Position numbers and translations under genes: made by a program
The notes under the pieces: generated by a model
What the model was told of the DNA's origin: nothing
What the model saw: only the letters and a program-made list of their open reading frames with translations
The model's database searches: none
Shown here: positions 26,994 to 35,901 of the stretch, in pieces
Position numbering within the stretch: the first letter of the stretch is position 1
How the letters are laid out: the number at the start of each line of letters is the position of its first letter
Origin: Xenophilus aerolatus
GTDB taxonomy: Bacteria > Pseudomonadota > Gammaproteobacteria > Burkholderiales > Burkholderiaceae_C
NCBI GenBank assembly: GCA_029968055.1
Contig: JASCNX010000002.1
Span: 62,001 to 126,000, forward strand
Length of the DNA stretch: 64,000 nucleotides
Direction: 5' to 3'

Positions 26994-27838
26994 TGGCCGC
27001 CACCGCAGAAGACATCCGCCCGCTGGAGGCGGACGACGACGCAGGTCCCTCGCACTGGCTCACGCCCGGCCGGCGCCGGCTGCTGATCGCCGCCGTGTTC
27101 GTACTGGTGATGGTGCTGTGGCACGTGGCCGTGACGGCGTTCAAGGTCTCGCACCTGATCTTCCCGGGGCCGCTGGGGGTGGGCCGGTCGATCCACGACG
27201 TGTTCGCCAGCGGCGAGGTGTGGCCGCACCTGGGCGTCACGCTCTACGAGATCCTGGCCGGCTTCGGGCTCGGGGCGCTGGCCGGCTTCGTGCTCGGCGC
27301 GCTGATCGGCCAGAGCGCATTGCTGGAGGCGGTGCTCTACCCGTACGTGGTGGCCTTCCAGACGGTCCCGAAGGTCGCGATCGCGCCGCTGTTCGTGCTG
27401 TGGTTCGGCTTCGACACGACCTCGAAGGTGGTCATCACCGCCACCATCGTGTTCTTCCCGGTGCTGGCCAACACCATCGTGGGCCTGCGCTCGGCACCGC
27501 GCGACCAGGTCGACCTCATGCGCGCCTTCACCGCATCGGGCTGGCACGTGTTCCGCATGGTGCGGCTGCCGCATGCGCTGCCGTACATCTTCGCGGGGCT
27601 GGACATCGGCATCGTGCTGGCCGTCATCGGCGCGATCGTCGGCGAGTTCGTGGGCGCACAGGCGGGCCTGGGCTACCTCATCCTGCAGCGCAACTTCTCG
27701 ATGGACGCGGGCGGCATGTTCGCGATCCTCATCGTGCTCTCGGTCATCGGCATCGTGCTGCACGCCGTCGTGAAGTCGATCGCGCGCCGCGTCATCTTCT
27801 GGGCCGACGCCTTCACCGACCTGTCCCGCGGCGCCTGA
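26993..27838 (+). CDS. ABC transporter permease (SsuC/TauC-like, cluster II)
   Basis: 281 residues, six helices. The EAA loop region contains ASGWHVFRMVRLPHALPYIF. The start ATG shares one base with the ATPase stop (TGATG). Inner-membrane channel of the importer. A short gap with a strong ribosome-binding site (AAGGAG) then leads to the oxygenase. Confidence 0.94.
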   Translation: MAATAEDIRPLEADDDAGPSHWLTPGRRRLLIAAVFVLVMVLWHVAVTAFKVSHLIFPGPLGVGRSIHDVFASGEVWPHLGVTLYEILAGFGLGALAGFVLGALIGQSALLEAVLYPYVVAFQTVPKVAIAPLFVLWFGFDTTSKVVITATIVFFPVLANTIVGLRSAPRDQVDLMRAFTASGWHVFRMVRLPHALPYIFAGLDIGIVLAVIGAIVGEFVGAQAGLGYLILQRNFSMDAGGMFAILIVLSVIGIVLHAVVKSIARRVIFWADAFTDLSRGA

Positions 27839-27874
27839 GCCGCAACCCCCATTCCCCAAGGAGATCACGCCATC

Positions 27875-28885
27875 ATGACGCTCGCCGAGCACACCATCGA
27901 CGCACCCCGCCGCGCCTCCGCGCAGGAGATGCCCATCCTCGACCTCGGCCCCTGGCTGGCCGGCGGGCCGATCGGCCCGCTGGTCGAACAGTTCAAGGCC
28001 GCCTGCACCAACACCGGCTTCTTCTACGTCAAGAACCACGGCGTGCCGCAGCAGGTTATCGACGACGTCTTCGAGGCCACGCGCCGCTACATGTCGCTGC
28101 CGATGGAGGAACGGCTGAAGGACCGGATCGACGAGCGCTTCCGGCGCGGCTTCATGCCGATGGGCGTGACCCAGCATCCGGGCCACAAGCCGGACCGCAA
28201 GGAGAGCTACGAGCTGGGCCTGGACCTGCCGCTGACCGACCCGGACGTGCAGGCCGGCCGCCCGTTGCACGGGCCGAACCGCTGGCCGGCCGACAAGCCG
28301 TGGCTGGAGACGGCGGCGATGACCTACTTCGACGCCACCATCGAGCTCGGCCGCAACCTGCTGCGCGTGTTCGCGCGGGCGGTGGGGCAGGACGAGGGCT
28401 TTTTCCTGCAGTACACGAAGAAGCCGATGGTGCAGTCGCGCCTCTTCCACTACCCGCCGCAGGAGTCCTTCACCAACCTCGAGCTGGGCGCGGCGATGCA
28501 CACCGACTACGGCATGCTCACCCTGCTCACGCAGGACCCCATCGGCGGGCTGGAGCTGTGCACGCGCAGCGGCGAGTGGGTGGCGGCGCCCTACGTCGAG
28601 GGTACGCTGGTGGTGAATCTGGGCGACCTGGTGAAGGTGTGGACCAACGACGTCTACGTGTCGAACCCGCACCGCGTGGCCAACCGCACCGGGCGCGAGC
28701 GCTACTCGATCCCGACCTTCTTCAACCTCGACTACGACACCCCGGTGCGCTGCCTGCCCGGCTTCGAACCCGCGCAAGGGGCGCCGCGGCATGCCCCCAT
28801 CCGGTCGGGCGAGTACCTGGTGAGCCGCTTCGCCAGCGTGCAGAAGTACAGGACGCCGGCCGAGCTGGCCGCCGCCGGGGGCTGA
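27875..28885 (+). CDS. Isopenicillin N synthase-family Fe(II)/2-oxoglutarate-type oxygenase (cluster II)
   Basis: 336 residues, cytosolic. DIOX_N domain (PILDLGPWLAG, then TGFFYVKNHGVP) followed by the 2OG-FeII domain with H209, D211 (MHTDYG), H266 (SNPHRV) and the RYS triad at R276. The active site is complete. The ATG at 27875 is supported by AAGGAG about 12 bases upstream. Last gene of the operon with an ABC importer and an adenine deaminase-like enzyme; a LysR gene converges 8 bases later. The substrate is probably the imported compound; oxidative dealkylation or ring hydroxylation are both possible and not distinguishable from sequence. Confidence 0.9.
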   Translation: MTLAEHTIDAPRRASAQEMPILDLGPWLAGGPIGPLVEQFKAACTNTGFFYVKNHGVPQQVIDDVFEATRRYMSLPMEERLKDRIDERFRRGFMPMGVTQHPGHKPDRKESYELGLDLPLTDPDVQAGRPLHGPNRWPADKPWLETAAMTYFDATIELGRNLLRVFARAVGQDEGFFLQYTKKPMVQSRLFHYPPQESFTNLELGAAMHTDYGMLTLLTQDPIGGLELCTRSGEWVAAPYVEGTLVVNLGDLVKVWTNDVYVSNPHRVANRTGRERYSIPTFFNLDYDTPVRCLPGFEPAQGAPRHAPIRSGEYLVSRFASVQKYRTPAELAAAGG

Positions 28886-28893
28886 GGCCCGGC

Positions 28894-29835
28894 TCAGCGC
28901 GCGGTGGGCACGCGCTGCGCACGGGCCTCGGCGTCCTCGAGGACGACCACCAGTTCGGCCAGGAAGGTGTCCACGGGCAGCGGCAGGTTGCGCCCCTGGT
29001 GCACGCTCAGCGCCAGCCGCTGCGGACGGGCACGCGGGTCTTTCAACGGCACGTAGGAGCCGGCCCGCGGCCGGGCCTGCGGGTCCTCGATCGGCGTGGT
29101 GGTGAAGGTCAGGCACATGCCCTCGGCCGCCACGTTGCGCATGAGCTCGTAGGAATTGGTCTCCAGCGCCACCCGCGGGCGGATGTTGGCCTTGGCGAGC
29201 ATGTCGTCGGTCTGCTGCTTGGCCCACAGCGAGGAGTCCAGCAGCGAGAGGCCGTACTCGGCACAGTCGGACAGGCGCAGCGACTTGCGGCCTTCCAAGG
29301 GATGGCCGCTCGGGACCAGCACGAACAGCGGCATCAGCCGCGAGTAGACGGTCCGCATGTCGGTCTGCGGCACGTCGCCGAAGGTGAAGCAGGCGTCGAG
29401 CTCGTCCTCCAGCAGCATCTGCGTCAACCGCGGGCTGCCCGCCACATGCACGCTGAACGAGATGCCGGGGTAGTCCTTGGAGAAGCGGGAGAAGAACCCC
29501 GGCATCAGGTCGCGGGTGAGGGACTCGGGCATGCCGAAGTGCACGTGGCCGCGCCGCAGGCCCTGCAGCGCCTCCAGCTCGGCATGCACGCGGCGCGTTT
29601 CGTTGCTGACGTTCTTGTAGTAGCGCATCAGCAGTTCGCCGGCGGCCGTGAGGCGCACCTTGCCGCGTCCCTGCCGGCGCTCGAGCAGGGGCGCGCCCAG
29701 CGAGTCTTCGAGCATCACCAGCTGGCGGCCGACCGCGGACGCGGCGACGAAGAGGTTCTCGGAGGCCGCGCGGATCGAGCCGGTGCGCGCCACTTCCGCG
29801 AAGTAGCGCAGGGCGGTCGTCGAGACGAGTTTCAA
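28894..29835 (-). CDS. LysR-family regulator (next to cluster II)
   Basis: 313 residues from a TTG start at 29835: KLVSTTALRYFAEVARTGS opens the helix-turn-helix, and GGAG lies 6 bases upstream of the TTG. The frame runs on far upstream without family similarity, which excludes earlier starts. Winged helix (SIRAASENLFVAASAVGRQL), then an effector-binding domain of about 200 residues (FGMPESLTRDLMP, NSYELMRNVAAEGMC). It lies downstream of a second LysR gene on the same strand and converges with the oxygenase, so it is a candidate regulator of the cluster II operon. Confidence 0.9.
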   Translation of the reverse strand: MKLVSTTALRYFAEVARTGSIRAASENLFVAASAVGRQLVMLEDSLGAPLLERRQGRGKVRLTAAGELLMRYYKNVSNETRRVHAELEALQGLRRGHVHFGMPESLTRDLMPGFFSRFSKDYPGISFSVHVAGSPRLTQMLLEDELDACFTFGDVPQTDMRTVYSRLMPLFVLVPSGHPLEGRKSLRLSDCAEYGLSLLDSSLWAKQQTDDMLAKANIRPRVALETNSYELMRNVAAEGMCLTFTTTPIEDPQARPRAGSYVPLKDPRARPQRLALSVHQGRNLPLPVDTFLAELVVVLEDAEARAQRVPTAR

Positions 29836-29927
29836 GCGGGCTCCATGCGATGGCAAAACGGCAGCCCGGATTGTTGCGCCGGACGGCCGGGCGCGCCGGC
29901 GCCAGCGCCAACAGCCCGCACGTCCGC

Positions 29928-30836
29928 TCACGCCGGCCCGGCCCAGGCGCGCGAGAACTCCAGCAGCACCTCCGCCACGCGCGCCACGGCGCCCTCGCGC
30001 GCTTCGGTCGCGCGCTGGCCGATGACCAGCTTGCGCACCAGCCGCGGGCTGAGCGGCACGACGCGCACGCGCGGGTTGGCATAGGCCTTGTCGCCGGGCG
30101 CCACCGGCAGCAGCGCGGCGCCGTAGCCGGCCTCGACCAGGCCGCGCATGGCCGTGTCGTAGTTGTGCTCGATGCGCGGGCGCGGCGCATAGCCGGCGCG
30201 CGCGAACCACTCCATGGTGAGCGTCTGCATGCGGCTGCCCGGCTCGTTCATGACCAGGGGCCGCTCGGCCAGCCAGGCCGGCGTGGCGCGCTTGACCGGC
30301 GGCCATGCGGCCGGCACGAGTGCGCGCATCTCGTTGGTCATCCACGGCGTGAAGCGCACGCCGGGCAGCGCGGGCTGGGGCAGCGAGACCAGGGCCAGAT
30401 CGACCGTGCCCGCCTGCAGCCCGGCCACCGACGCCTCGGAGCCGATGAACATGGGCGCGATCTCGATGCCGGGGTGGCGCTTGGCGAGCGCCTCGAACAC
30501 CGGCGGCAGCAGGTCGACCACGATGCCGGTGGTGCTGACGCCCACGCGCACCCGCCCTTCCAGGCCCGCATGGCGGCGCTGGGCGGCGTCGATGGCCTCG
30601 TCCACGTCGCGCAGCAGGCGGCGGCCCCGCTCGACCAGTTCGGCACCGGCGGGCGTGGGCTGCACCCGGCGCGCAGCGCGCACGAGCAGCGGCACGCCCA
30701 GGCGCGATTCGAGTTCGCTCACATGCAGGCTGACGGTGGGCTGCGCCAGGTGCAGGGACTGCGCGGCGGCCGAGAAGCTGCCCAGGTCGGCGATGGCGAT
30801 GAGGGTGCGAAGCTGGTCGAGGTTGAGATGGCGCAT
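29928..30836 (-). CDS. LysR-family regulator (divergent from DUF1127 gene)
   Basis: 302 residues. Helix-turn-helix: LDQLRTLIAIADLGSFSAAA and LAQPTVSLHVSELESRLG. Effector domain: VGVSTTGIVVDLLPPVFEAL and onward. Start at the ATG 30836. The promoter region it shares with the divergent DUF1127 gene holds the dyad TTCTGA-N9-TCAGAA, a plausible operator. The other LysR gene follows 92 bases downstream. Confidence 0.93.
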   Translation of the reverse strand: MRHLNLDQLRTLIAIADLGSFSAAAQSLHLAQPTVSLHVSELESRLGVPLLVRAARRVQPTPAGAELVERGRRLLRDVDEAIDAAQRRHAGLEGRVRVGVSTTGIVVDLLPPVFEALAKRHPGIEIAPMFIGSEASVAGLQAGTVDLALVSLPQPALPGVRFTPWMTNEMRALVPAAWPPVKRATPAWLAERPLVMNEPGSRMQTLTMEWFARAGYAPRPRIEHNYDTAMRGLVEAGYGAALLPVAPGDKAYANPRVRVVPLSPRLVRKLVIGQRATEAREGAVARVAEVLLEFSRAWAGPA

Positions 30837-30842
30837 CAGCGA

Positions 30843-30863
30843 TTCTGATCACAAGACTCAGAA
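30843..30863. promoter_or_regulatory. Candidate LysR operator dyad
   Basis: TTCTGA (30843-30848) and TCAGAA (30858-30863) form perfect 6-base arms around 9 bases, immediately upstream of the leftward LysR start and about 90 bases upstream of the rightward DUF1127 gene. Placement suits autoregulation. Confidence 0.45.
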
Positions 30864-30950
30864 ATCTCAACTTCTCCAATCTGCGGTTGCGACGCATGAT
30901 CGCGTCACTCCCACTCACAGCACCGTTGCCCACCGCCCTGGAGCCCGATC

Positions 30951-31145
30951 ATGAACGCCGTCCTGCGCCCTGCCGTCTCGTCCCTTCTGCCGCTGCGCGG
31001 CCTGCAGCAATGGTGGCACCAGGCCGCCCTGGTGCGCCGCCAGAAGGCCGAGGCACGCGCGCTGATGGCGCTCGGCCAGCACGAGCTCAACGACCTCGGC
31101 GTGGGCCGCAGCGAACTGCCCGCGCTGGTGCGCGATCCGGCCTGA
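30951..31145 (+). CDS. DUF1127-family small protein
   Basis: 64 residues. The C-terminal DUF1127 signature is plain: RRQKAEARALMALGQHELNDLG, then VGRSELPALV. Arginine-rich, cytosolic. GGAG lies 8 bases before the ATG. Small DUF1127 proteins have been connected with RNA binding and with phosphate, carbon and stress regulation in alpha-proteobacteria. Expression is probably set by the divergent LysR protein. Confidence 0.88.
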   Translation: MNAVLRPAVSSLLPLRGLQQWWHQAALVRRQKAEARALMALGQHELNDLGVGRSELPALVRDPA

Positions 31146-31164
31146 GCCCGCCTGCCCCTGCCGT

Positions 31165-32073
31165 TCAGGCCGCGCCGGCCCAGCCGGCGACGATGCGCGA
31201 TGCGGCCGCGATGACGTCGTCGCGCGGCTTCGCATCCCGCGCATCGAGCCGCGTGTAGACCGCCAGCACCAGTGGCGCTGCCTGCGGCCGCCAGACGACC
31301 GCGATGTCGCTGGCCGCGCCATGGGCGCCGGTGCCCGTCTTGTCCCCCACCGTCCACCCTGCCGGCATGCCGGCGCGGATGCGCGCGCCACCGGTGGTGT
31401 TGCCGCGCAGCCAGTCCTGCAGCCGCGCGCGCTGCGCCGTGGGCAGGCCGTCGTCGAGCGCCAGGGTGCGCAGCAGGCGGGCCATGGCTTCGGGCGTGGA
31501 GGTGTCGCGCGGGTCGTCGGCCAACGCGCTGTTGAGTTCGGGCTCCCAGCGGTCCAGCCGGAACGTGCTGTCGCCCCAGGCGCGTGCCTGCGCCGTGAGG
31601 GCCTCGGGGCCGCCGATGCGCCGAAGCAGCAGGTTGGCAGCGGCGTTGTCGCTGTACTGCACCGTGGCGGCACACAGCTCGGCAACGGTCATGCCGCGCG
31701 CCAGCTCACGGCCGGTGATGGGCGAGTGGGTGATCAGGTCGGCCTGGGTGTAGCGCACGCGCGCGTCGAGCACGCCGGGCTCGCGCACGCTGCGTGCAAG
31801 CACGGCGCCGGCAAGGATGGCCTTGAAGGTGCTGCACACCGGAAAGCGCTCGGTGGCGCGGTGGCCCAGCACGGCGCCGCTGGCGGTGTCGATGGCGAAG
31901 ACGCCGAGGCGGCCGTTCAGCCCCTCCTCGAGTCGGGTGAGGGCGGCGCCGGGATCGCGGGGCGAGCCGCTCGACGCTGCCGAGCATGCAGTGGCCAGCG
32001 GCACGAGCGAAGCGGCCATCAGCAGATGGCGACGGGTGAGCGCGGTGGCCGCCGGGGGCGAGAAGAAGGGCAT
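31165..32073 (-). CDS. Class A beta-lactamase
   Basis: 302 residues. A twin-arginine-type signal (TRRHLLMAASLVPLA) predicts Tat export to the periplasm; the following Cys30 leaves a lipoprotein possible but the lipobox is not canonical. Active-site motifs are complete: S81-TFK (SxxK, Ambler Ser70), SDN at 141-143 (Ambler 130-132), E177-PELN181 (Ambler Glu166/Asn170) and KTG at 245-247 (Ambler 234-236). Hydrolyses penicillins and possibly early cephalosporins; the spectrum cannot be read from sequence. No AmpR-like LysR gene is divergent from it; instead an unrecognised gene is. Confidence 0.95.
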   Translation of the reverse strand: MPFFSPPAATALTRRHLLMAASLVPLATACSAASSGSPRDPGAALTRLEEGLNGRLGVFAIDTASGAVLGHRATERFPVCSTFKAILAGAVLARSVREPGVLDARVRYTQADLITHSPITGRELARGMTVAELCAATVQYSDNAAANLLLRRIGGPEALTAQARAWGDSTFRLDRWEPELNSALADDPRDTSTPEAMARLLRTLALDDGLPTAQRARLQDWLRGNTTGGARIRAGMPAGWTVGDKTGTGAHGAASDIAVVWRPQAAPLVLAVYTRLDARDAKPRDDVIAAASRIVAGWAGAA

Positions 32074-32223
32074 CGAGGTCTCCAGAAGATGCGGGGCGCC
32101 GACAATGCAGCGCCGGTGGAATGGATGGATGGACATGTCGCGACGCTTCGCATCGTAGGAAGCCTCACCCCTCCCACCAAGCCCGCCGGCCCCCACGCCG
32201 CACACCGCTGTAACGCCTGTCAC

Positions 32224-33861
32224 ATGGCCCTGCCGCCCCTCACCGTCGAGCTCACGTCGCCGCAGTCCGTCGACGGCCGGCCCGCGCCCTACCAGTCGCT
32301 GTGGCTGCTGGTCCGGCTGCATCGTGCACGCCTGGACGGCGCGCCGCTGCGCCTGGACGACCTGCGCGGCCAGGTGTCCTCGGCCGCGACGCTGCGCATG
32401 GTGGTCAGCCGTGCCTTTCGCGACTTCAAGGCCTGGGGCGTGGCCGTCGGCTGGGGCGCGGACGAATCGCGCGACCCGCGATTCCTCAACGCCGAAGGGC
32501 GCAGCCAGGGGCCCTTCTGGCTGCCGGCGGCGCAGGCGGCGCGGCTGCGGCTGCAGGTCGAAGGCGAAGCGGCGGCGCCGGACGAGGTCGCGTCCTTCCT
32601 GGGCCTGGACGCGCGCGCGCCGGCCACGGCGCCGCTCGCCCCGGCGGGCGTGCAGCTGCGCGACGCCCGCTTCTGGCAGCAGCTCGCGGCGGCACAGCAG
32701 GCGATGCGCCAGGGACGCTGGGCGACGCCGGTGATCGGGCCGCGTGGCGCGGCAGGGCCCGCCAACGCGCTGGAGGCGATGCGGCAGGCGGGCGCCCTGG
32801 CGCACGGCGACTTCCAGCGCGCCCTGGTGACCTTGAACGAGGCGCTGCTGTGGCGCCGCCTGGGCGACGAGGCGCAGGCGCGGCGCCGGGTGCAGGCGCT
32901 GCAGCGGCAGCGGCTGGCGCAACACATCGCCGGCCACGAGTACCTGGGCGCGATGGCGGGCATCGTCTCGGCCTGGTGCGCCTACACGGCGCGCGACCTG
33001 GCGTCGGCACAGGCCCAGCTCTCGGCGCTGGCCGCCGACCCGGCCCACGCGCCCCTGCTGCGCCACCACCCGCAGGTGCGCTTCGAGTGGAGCAACCTGT
33101 GGGCGCTGGCCTGCCGCTCGCGCGCGCTGGCGACGGCCGCACACGATGCGCCGGCCGCCGCCGTGCAGGCGCAGGAGGCGATGCAGCATTTCGGCCGCGC
33201 GCTGGCGGCGGCCTTCGAGTCGCATGCCTTCGATGCGGCCCAGCACGTGGCCGCGAACCTCGGCATGGCCGTGTGGCTGTTCGACCGCGTGGGCCTGGCG
33301 CTGCCGGCCGCCGAAAGCGCCCGCGGCGCGGACGCGGTGGCGCAGGCCGTGCAATGGATCGCCTTCAGCGAATGGCTCAGCGGCCTGGTGGACGTGCAGG
33401 GCCGCTCGGCCTGGAATGCGATCTACCTGCTGCGCATCGCGCGCGGCGCCTGCCGGCCGGCGGCGGGCGGCACGCTGCGCGCCTTCCGCGCGCTGCAGCC
33501 GCTGGCGCCGGCAGCGCTCGCGGCGCAGGCGGGCTCGCTGGCCGAGGCCTTCGCGCCCGCGGCCTGGCCCGCGCGCTGGGTGGAGGTGGCCCGGCTGCGG
33601 CTCGACGAGCATCGCCAGGGCCAGCGCCGCTACCCCGGGCTGCAGCATGCGAGCCTGCTGTTCGAACACGCGTGGTACGCCGCCCATGCCGGCGACCTGC
33701 GCGCCGCGGCACACTCGCTGGGTGCGCTGCGCGAGGCCCTGCGCCTGCTGGTGGCCAGCGACCGCGCCTACTTCCGCGAGGTGTGGAACGACGAGCTGCC
33801 GGCCGAGCTGCTGGCGCTGGAGCCCGCGCCCCGGCGTGCCGCGGCGCGCCGCCCCGCCTGA
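32224..33861 (+). CDS. Large unrecognised protein, possible winged-helix plus helical-repeat architecture
   Basis: 545 residues, no signal peptide or membrane helix. Residues about 20-110 (SLWLLVRLHRARLDGAPLRL, then RMVVSRAFRDFKAWGVAVGW) look like a compact DNA-binding or winged-helix-type domain. From about residue 140 to the end it is alanine- and arginine-rich helix, with TPR-like spacing (for example ALVTLNEALLWRRLGDEAQA). I do not recognise a named family. It is divergent from the class A beta-lactamase across 150 bases, so a regulatory link is possible but not shown. Followed after 36 bases by a CopD-like membrane gene. Confidence 0.7.
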   Translation: MALPPLTVELTSPQSVDGRPAPYQSLWLLVRLHRARLDGAPLRLDDLRGQVSSAATLRMVVSRAFRDFKAWGVAVGWGADESRDPRFLNAEGRSQGPFWLPAAQAARLRLQVEGEAAAPDEVASFLGLDARAPATAPLAPAGVQLRDARFWQQLAAAQQAMRQGRWATPVIGPRGAAGPANALEAMRQAGALAHGDFQRALVTLNEALLWRRLGDEAQARRRVQALQRQRLAQHIAGHEYLGAMAGIVSAWCAYTARDLASAQAQLSALAADPAHAPLLRHHPQVRFEWSNLWALACRSRALATAAHDAPAAAVQAQEAMQHFGRALAAAFESHAFDAAQHVAANLGMAVWLFDRVGLALPAAESARGADAVAQAVQWIAFSEWLSGLVDVQGRSAWNAIYLLRIARGACRPAAGGTLRAFRALQPLAPAALAAQAGSLAEAFAPAAWPARWVEVARLRLDEHRQGQRRYPGLQHASLLFEHAWYAAHAGDLRAAAHSLGALREALRLLVASDRAYFREVWNDELPAELLALEPAPRRAAARRPA

Positions 33862-33897
33862 CCCCACGACCCGATCCGACAACATCACCCCGAGACC

Positions 33898-34365
33898 ATG
33901 AACGCCCTGACCTACGCCACGCTCCTCTTCCTGCACGTCGCCAGCGCCGCCTTCTGGGTCGGCGGCATGGCGGCGATGCACTTTGCCGCACGGCCGGCCG
34001 CGGTGGCCACGCTGGCGCCGCCGCAGCGCCTGCCCTTCATGGCGGCGGCGCTGGGCCGCTTCTTCCGCGGCGTGGATGTCGCGCTCACGCTGCTGTGGGC
34101 GAGTGGGCTGGCGATGTTCGCGACGCTGGGCGGCTTCGCGGGCTCGCACTGGCGGGTGCATGCGATGCTCACGCTGGCGCTGGTGATGACCGGCGTCTAT
34201 GTCTGGCTGCGCGCCCGCGGCCTGCCCGCGCTGCGGCGCGCGGTGGCGGCGGCACAGTGGCCCGAGGCCGGCGAGCGGCTCGCGACGATCCGCCGACTGG
34301 TGGCGACCAACCTCGCGCTCGGCACGGCAGTGTTCGCAGTGGCGCTGGTGGGCCGCGCCGCCTGA
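33898..34365 (+). CDS. CopD-family-like four-helix membrane protein
   Basis: 155 residues with four hydrophobic segments. The first (YATLLFLHVASAAFWVGGMA) contains the conserved H in the LH and WVGG context typical of CopD-like and related haem or copper-associated membrane proteins; another histidine follows in SHWRVHAMLTLAL. Inner membrane; possible roles in copper handling or haem binding, unproven. It directly follows the unrecognised 545-residue gene. Confidence 0.75.
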   Translation: MNALTYATLLFLHVASAAFWVGGMAAMHFAARPAAVATLAPPQRLPFMAAALGRFFRGVDVALTLLWASGLAMFATLGGFAGSHWRVHAMLTLALVMTGVYVWLRARGLPALRRAVAAAQWPEAGERLATIRRLVATNLALGTAVFAVALVGRAA

Positions 34366-34457
34366 GCGCGCGAGCCCGATGCATTGAACCCGTGCCCGTG
34401 CGCCCGGCTGGCGGGCGCTGCAGCCCCTTCCGATCGAGACTCCGGCGAACGATTCCC

Positions 34458-35366
34458 ATGCTCCTCCACGGAACCCTGCGCGGCATCGCCGCCATGCTGC
34501 TGGCCTGCGCCTTCTTCGCCTGCATGGACGCGCTGCTGAAGAACCTGGCGGGCCACTACCCGCCGCTGCAGGTGATGGCGCTGCGCGGCCTGACCGCGCT
34601 GCCCCTGGTGTGCGTGTGGATCGGCTGGCGGCGCGAAGCCCGCGCGCTGGTGCACCGCCGCCTGCGCTGGGGCCTGCACCTGCTGCGGGCGGCACTGAAC
34701 ATGACGATGCTGGTGCTCTTCGTCTACGGCCTGCGGACGCTGGGTCTGGCCGAGGCCTACACGCTGAGCTTCATCGCACCGCTGCTGATGGTGCTGATCG
34801 CGGTGCCGCTGCTGGGCGAGCCGGTGCTGCCGCGGCACTGGCTGGCGATCGGCCTGGGCTTCGCGGGCGTGGTGATCGCGCTGCGGCCCGAGCAGGGCGA
34901 CTTCCTCTCGGCCGGTGCGTTGGCCGTGCTGGGGGCCGCGGCCTGCTATGCGCTGTCGAACATGCTGGGCCGGCTCATCAGCCGCACCGAGTCGAGTTCG
35001 GCGCTGGTCTTCTGGACCACGGGGGCGATGGCGGTGGGCGGCAGCCTGCTGGCGGCGCCGCAGTGGGTGCCGATCCAGCCCGCGCACGGCTGGGCGCTGG
35101 CCGGGCTGGCGGTCTTCGGCTTCCTGGGCCAGGTCACGATCGCGGAAGCCTTCCGGCACGGGCAGGCGGCGGCCATCGCGCCTTTCGAGTACAGCGCGCT
35201 GGCCTGGGGCATCGCGCTGGACGGGCTGTTTTGGCACGCCGTGCCCGACGGCTGGACGCTGGGCGGCGCCGCGATCATCGTGGCCAGCGGCGTCTACCTG
35301 GTGCGCGGCGAGGCCGGGCCCCGCCCGCAGCCGCGCAACGACGGCGCGAAGGAGCGCACCCCCTGA
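34458..35366 (+). CDS. EamA/DMT-superfamily transporter (2)
   Basis: 302 residues, ten helices in two EamA repeats. The ATG at 34458 is followed directly by the first helix (GIAAMLLACAFFACMDALLK); the motif RAALNMTMLVLFVYGLRTLGLAEAYTL matches S-adenosylmethionine/RhaT-like DMT permeases. Substrate unknown. A GCGCCCG/CGGGCGC hairpin lies in the preceding gap but lacks a T-tract. Confidence 0.88.
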   Translation: MLLHGTLRGIAAMLLACAFFACMDALLKNLAGHYPPLQVMALRGLTALPLVCVWIGWRREARALVHRRLRWGLHLLRAALNMTMLVLFVYGLRTLGLAEAYTLSFIAPLLMVLIAVPLLGEPVLPRHWLAIGLGFAGVVIALRPEQGDFLSAGALAVLGAAACYALSNMLGRLISRTESSSALVFWTTGAMAVGGSLLAAPQWVPIQPAHGWALAGLAVFGFLGQVTIAEAFRHGQAAAIAPFEYSALAWGIALDGLFWHAVPDGWTLGGAAIIVASGVYLVRGEAGPRPQPRNDGAKERTP

Positions 35367-35481
35367 GCGGGCGGCAGCGCGACAAGGCGACAACCTACGC
35401 GCAGCGCGCCCGGCCGACGACAGGCGCCGCGATGGGTCCCGCACGACAGTGCCGCATCGTCCATTCCTGCCACGCCTTCCC

Positions 35482-35859
35482 ATGGCCACTTCCTCCCGAT
35501 CCACCCGCGCGCACGCCGATGGCGGCACCGAGACCGCCCACGTGCTGAGCGACTTCAAGGCGGCGGTCAACATGACGCCCGCCCAGCTCGAGCGCTGGCT
35601 GCAGACGGAGGAATCGCGCACCGTCGGCTTCAAGGGCGCGCCGGGCAAGGAATCCGTGGGGCATGCGTCGGGCCGGCGGATCGTGCGCCTGCTGGGCAAG
35701 GACCGCGATGCACTCACCGCGGGCGACCTGGCCCACATGCGCAAGGTGGTGGGCTACGTGCACCGGCACCTCGCGCAGCGGCCCTCGGGCAACGTGCGCG
35801 ACACGCCCTGGCGCCAGTCGCTGATGAACTGGGGCCACGACCCCCTCAAGCGCCGCTGA
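35482..35859 (+). CDS. DUF3140-domain protein
   Basis: 125 residues, soluble. DUF3140 features: LSDFKAAVNMTPAQLERWL, ESVGHASGRRIVRLLGK and VVGYVHRHLAQRP with a terminal SLMNWGHDPLK. The family is short, of unknown function, and common in soil bacteria; basic regions suggest nucleic-acid contact but nothing is proven. Start at the ATG 35482. Confidence 0.82.
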   Translation: MATSSRSTRAHADGGTETAHVLSDFKAAVNMTPAQLERWLQTEESRTVGFKGAPGKESVGHASGRRIVRLLGKDRDALTAGDLAHMRKVVGYVHRHLAQRPSGNVRDTPWRQSLMNWGHDPLKRR

Positions 35860-35901
35860 CGTGCGGCGCCGCTTGGCAGGCACCGCACGCAGGCCGTCCT
35901 C

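Noticed and set aside
26576-30190. A 1204-residue minus-strand frame across cluster II
   Set aside because: Composition is that of the complement of real genes (histidine, glutamine, arginine-rich), no motif, and it covers an intact ATPase, permease, oxygenase and two LysR genes.
28894-30933. One 679-residue protein combining the TTG-started LysR gene with upstream sequence
   Set aside because: The upstream part is the out-of-frame shadow of the second LysR gene; the helix-turn-helix begins right after the TTG, which has a ribosome-binding site.
34408-34440. Terminator hairpin GCGCCCG/CGGGCGC between the CopD-like and EamA genes
   Set aside because: Short stem without a following T-run; probably chance in GC-rich sequence.
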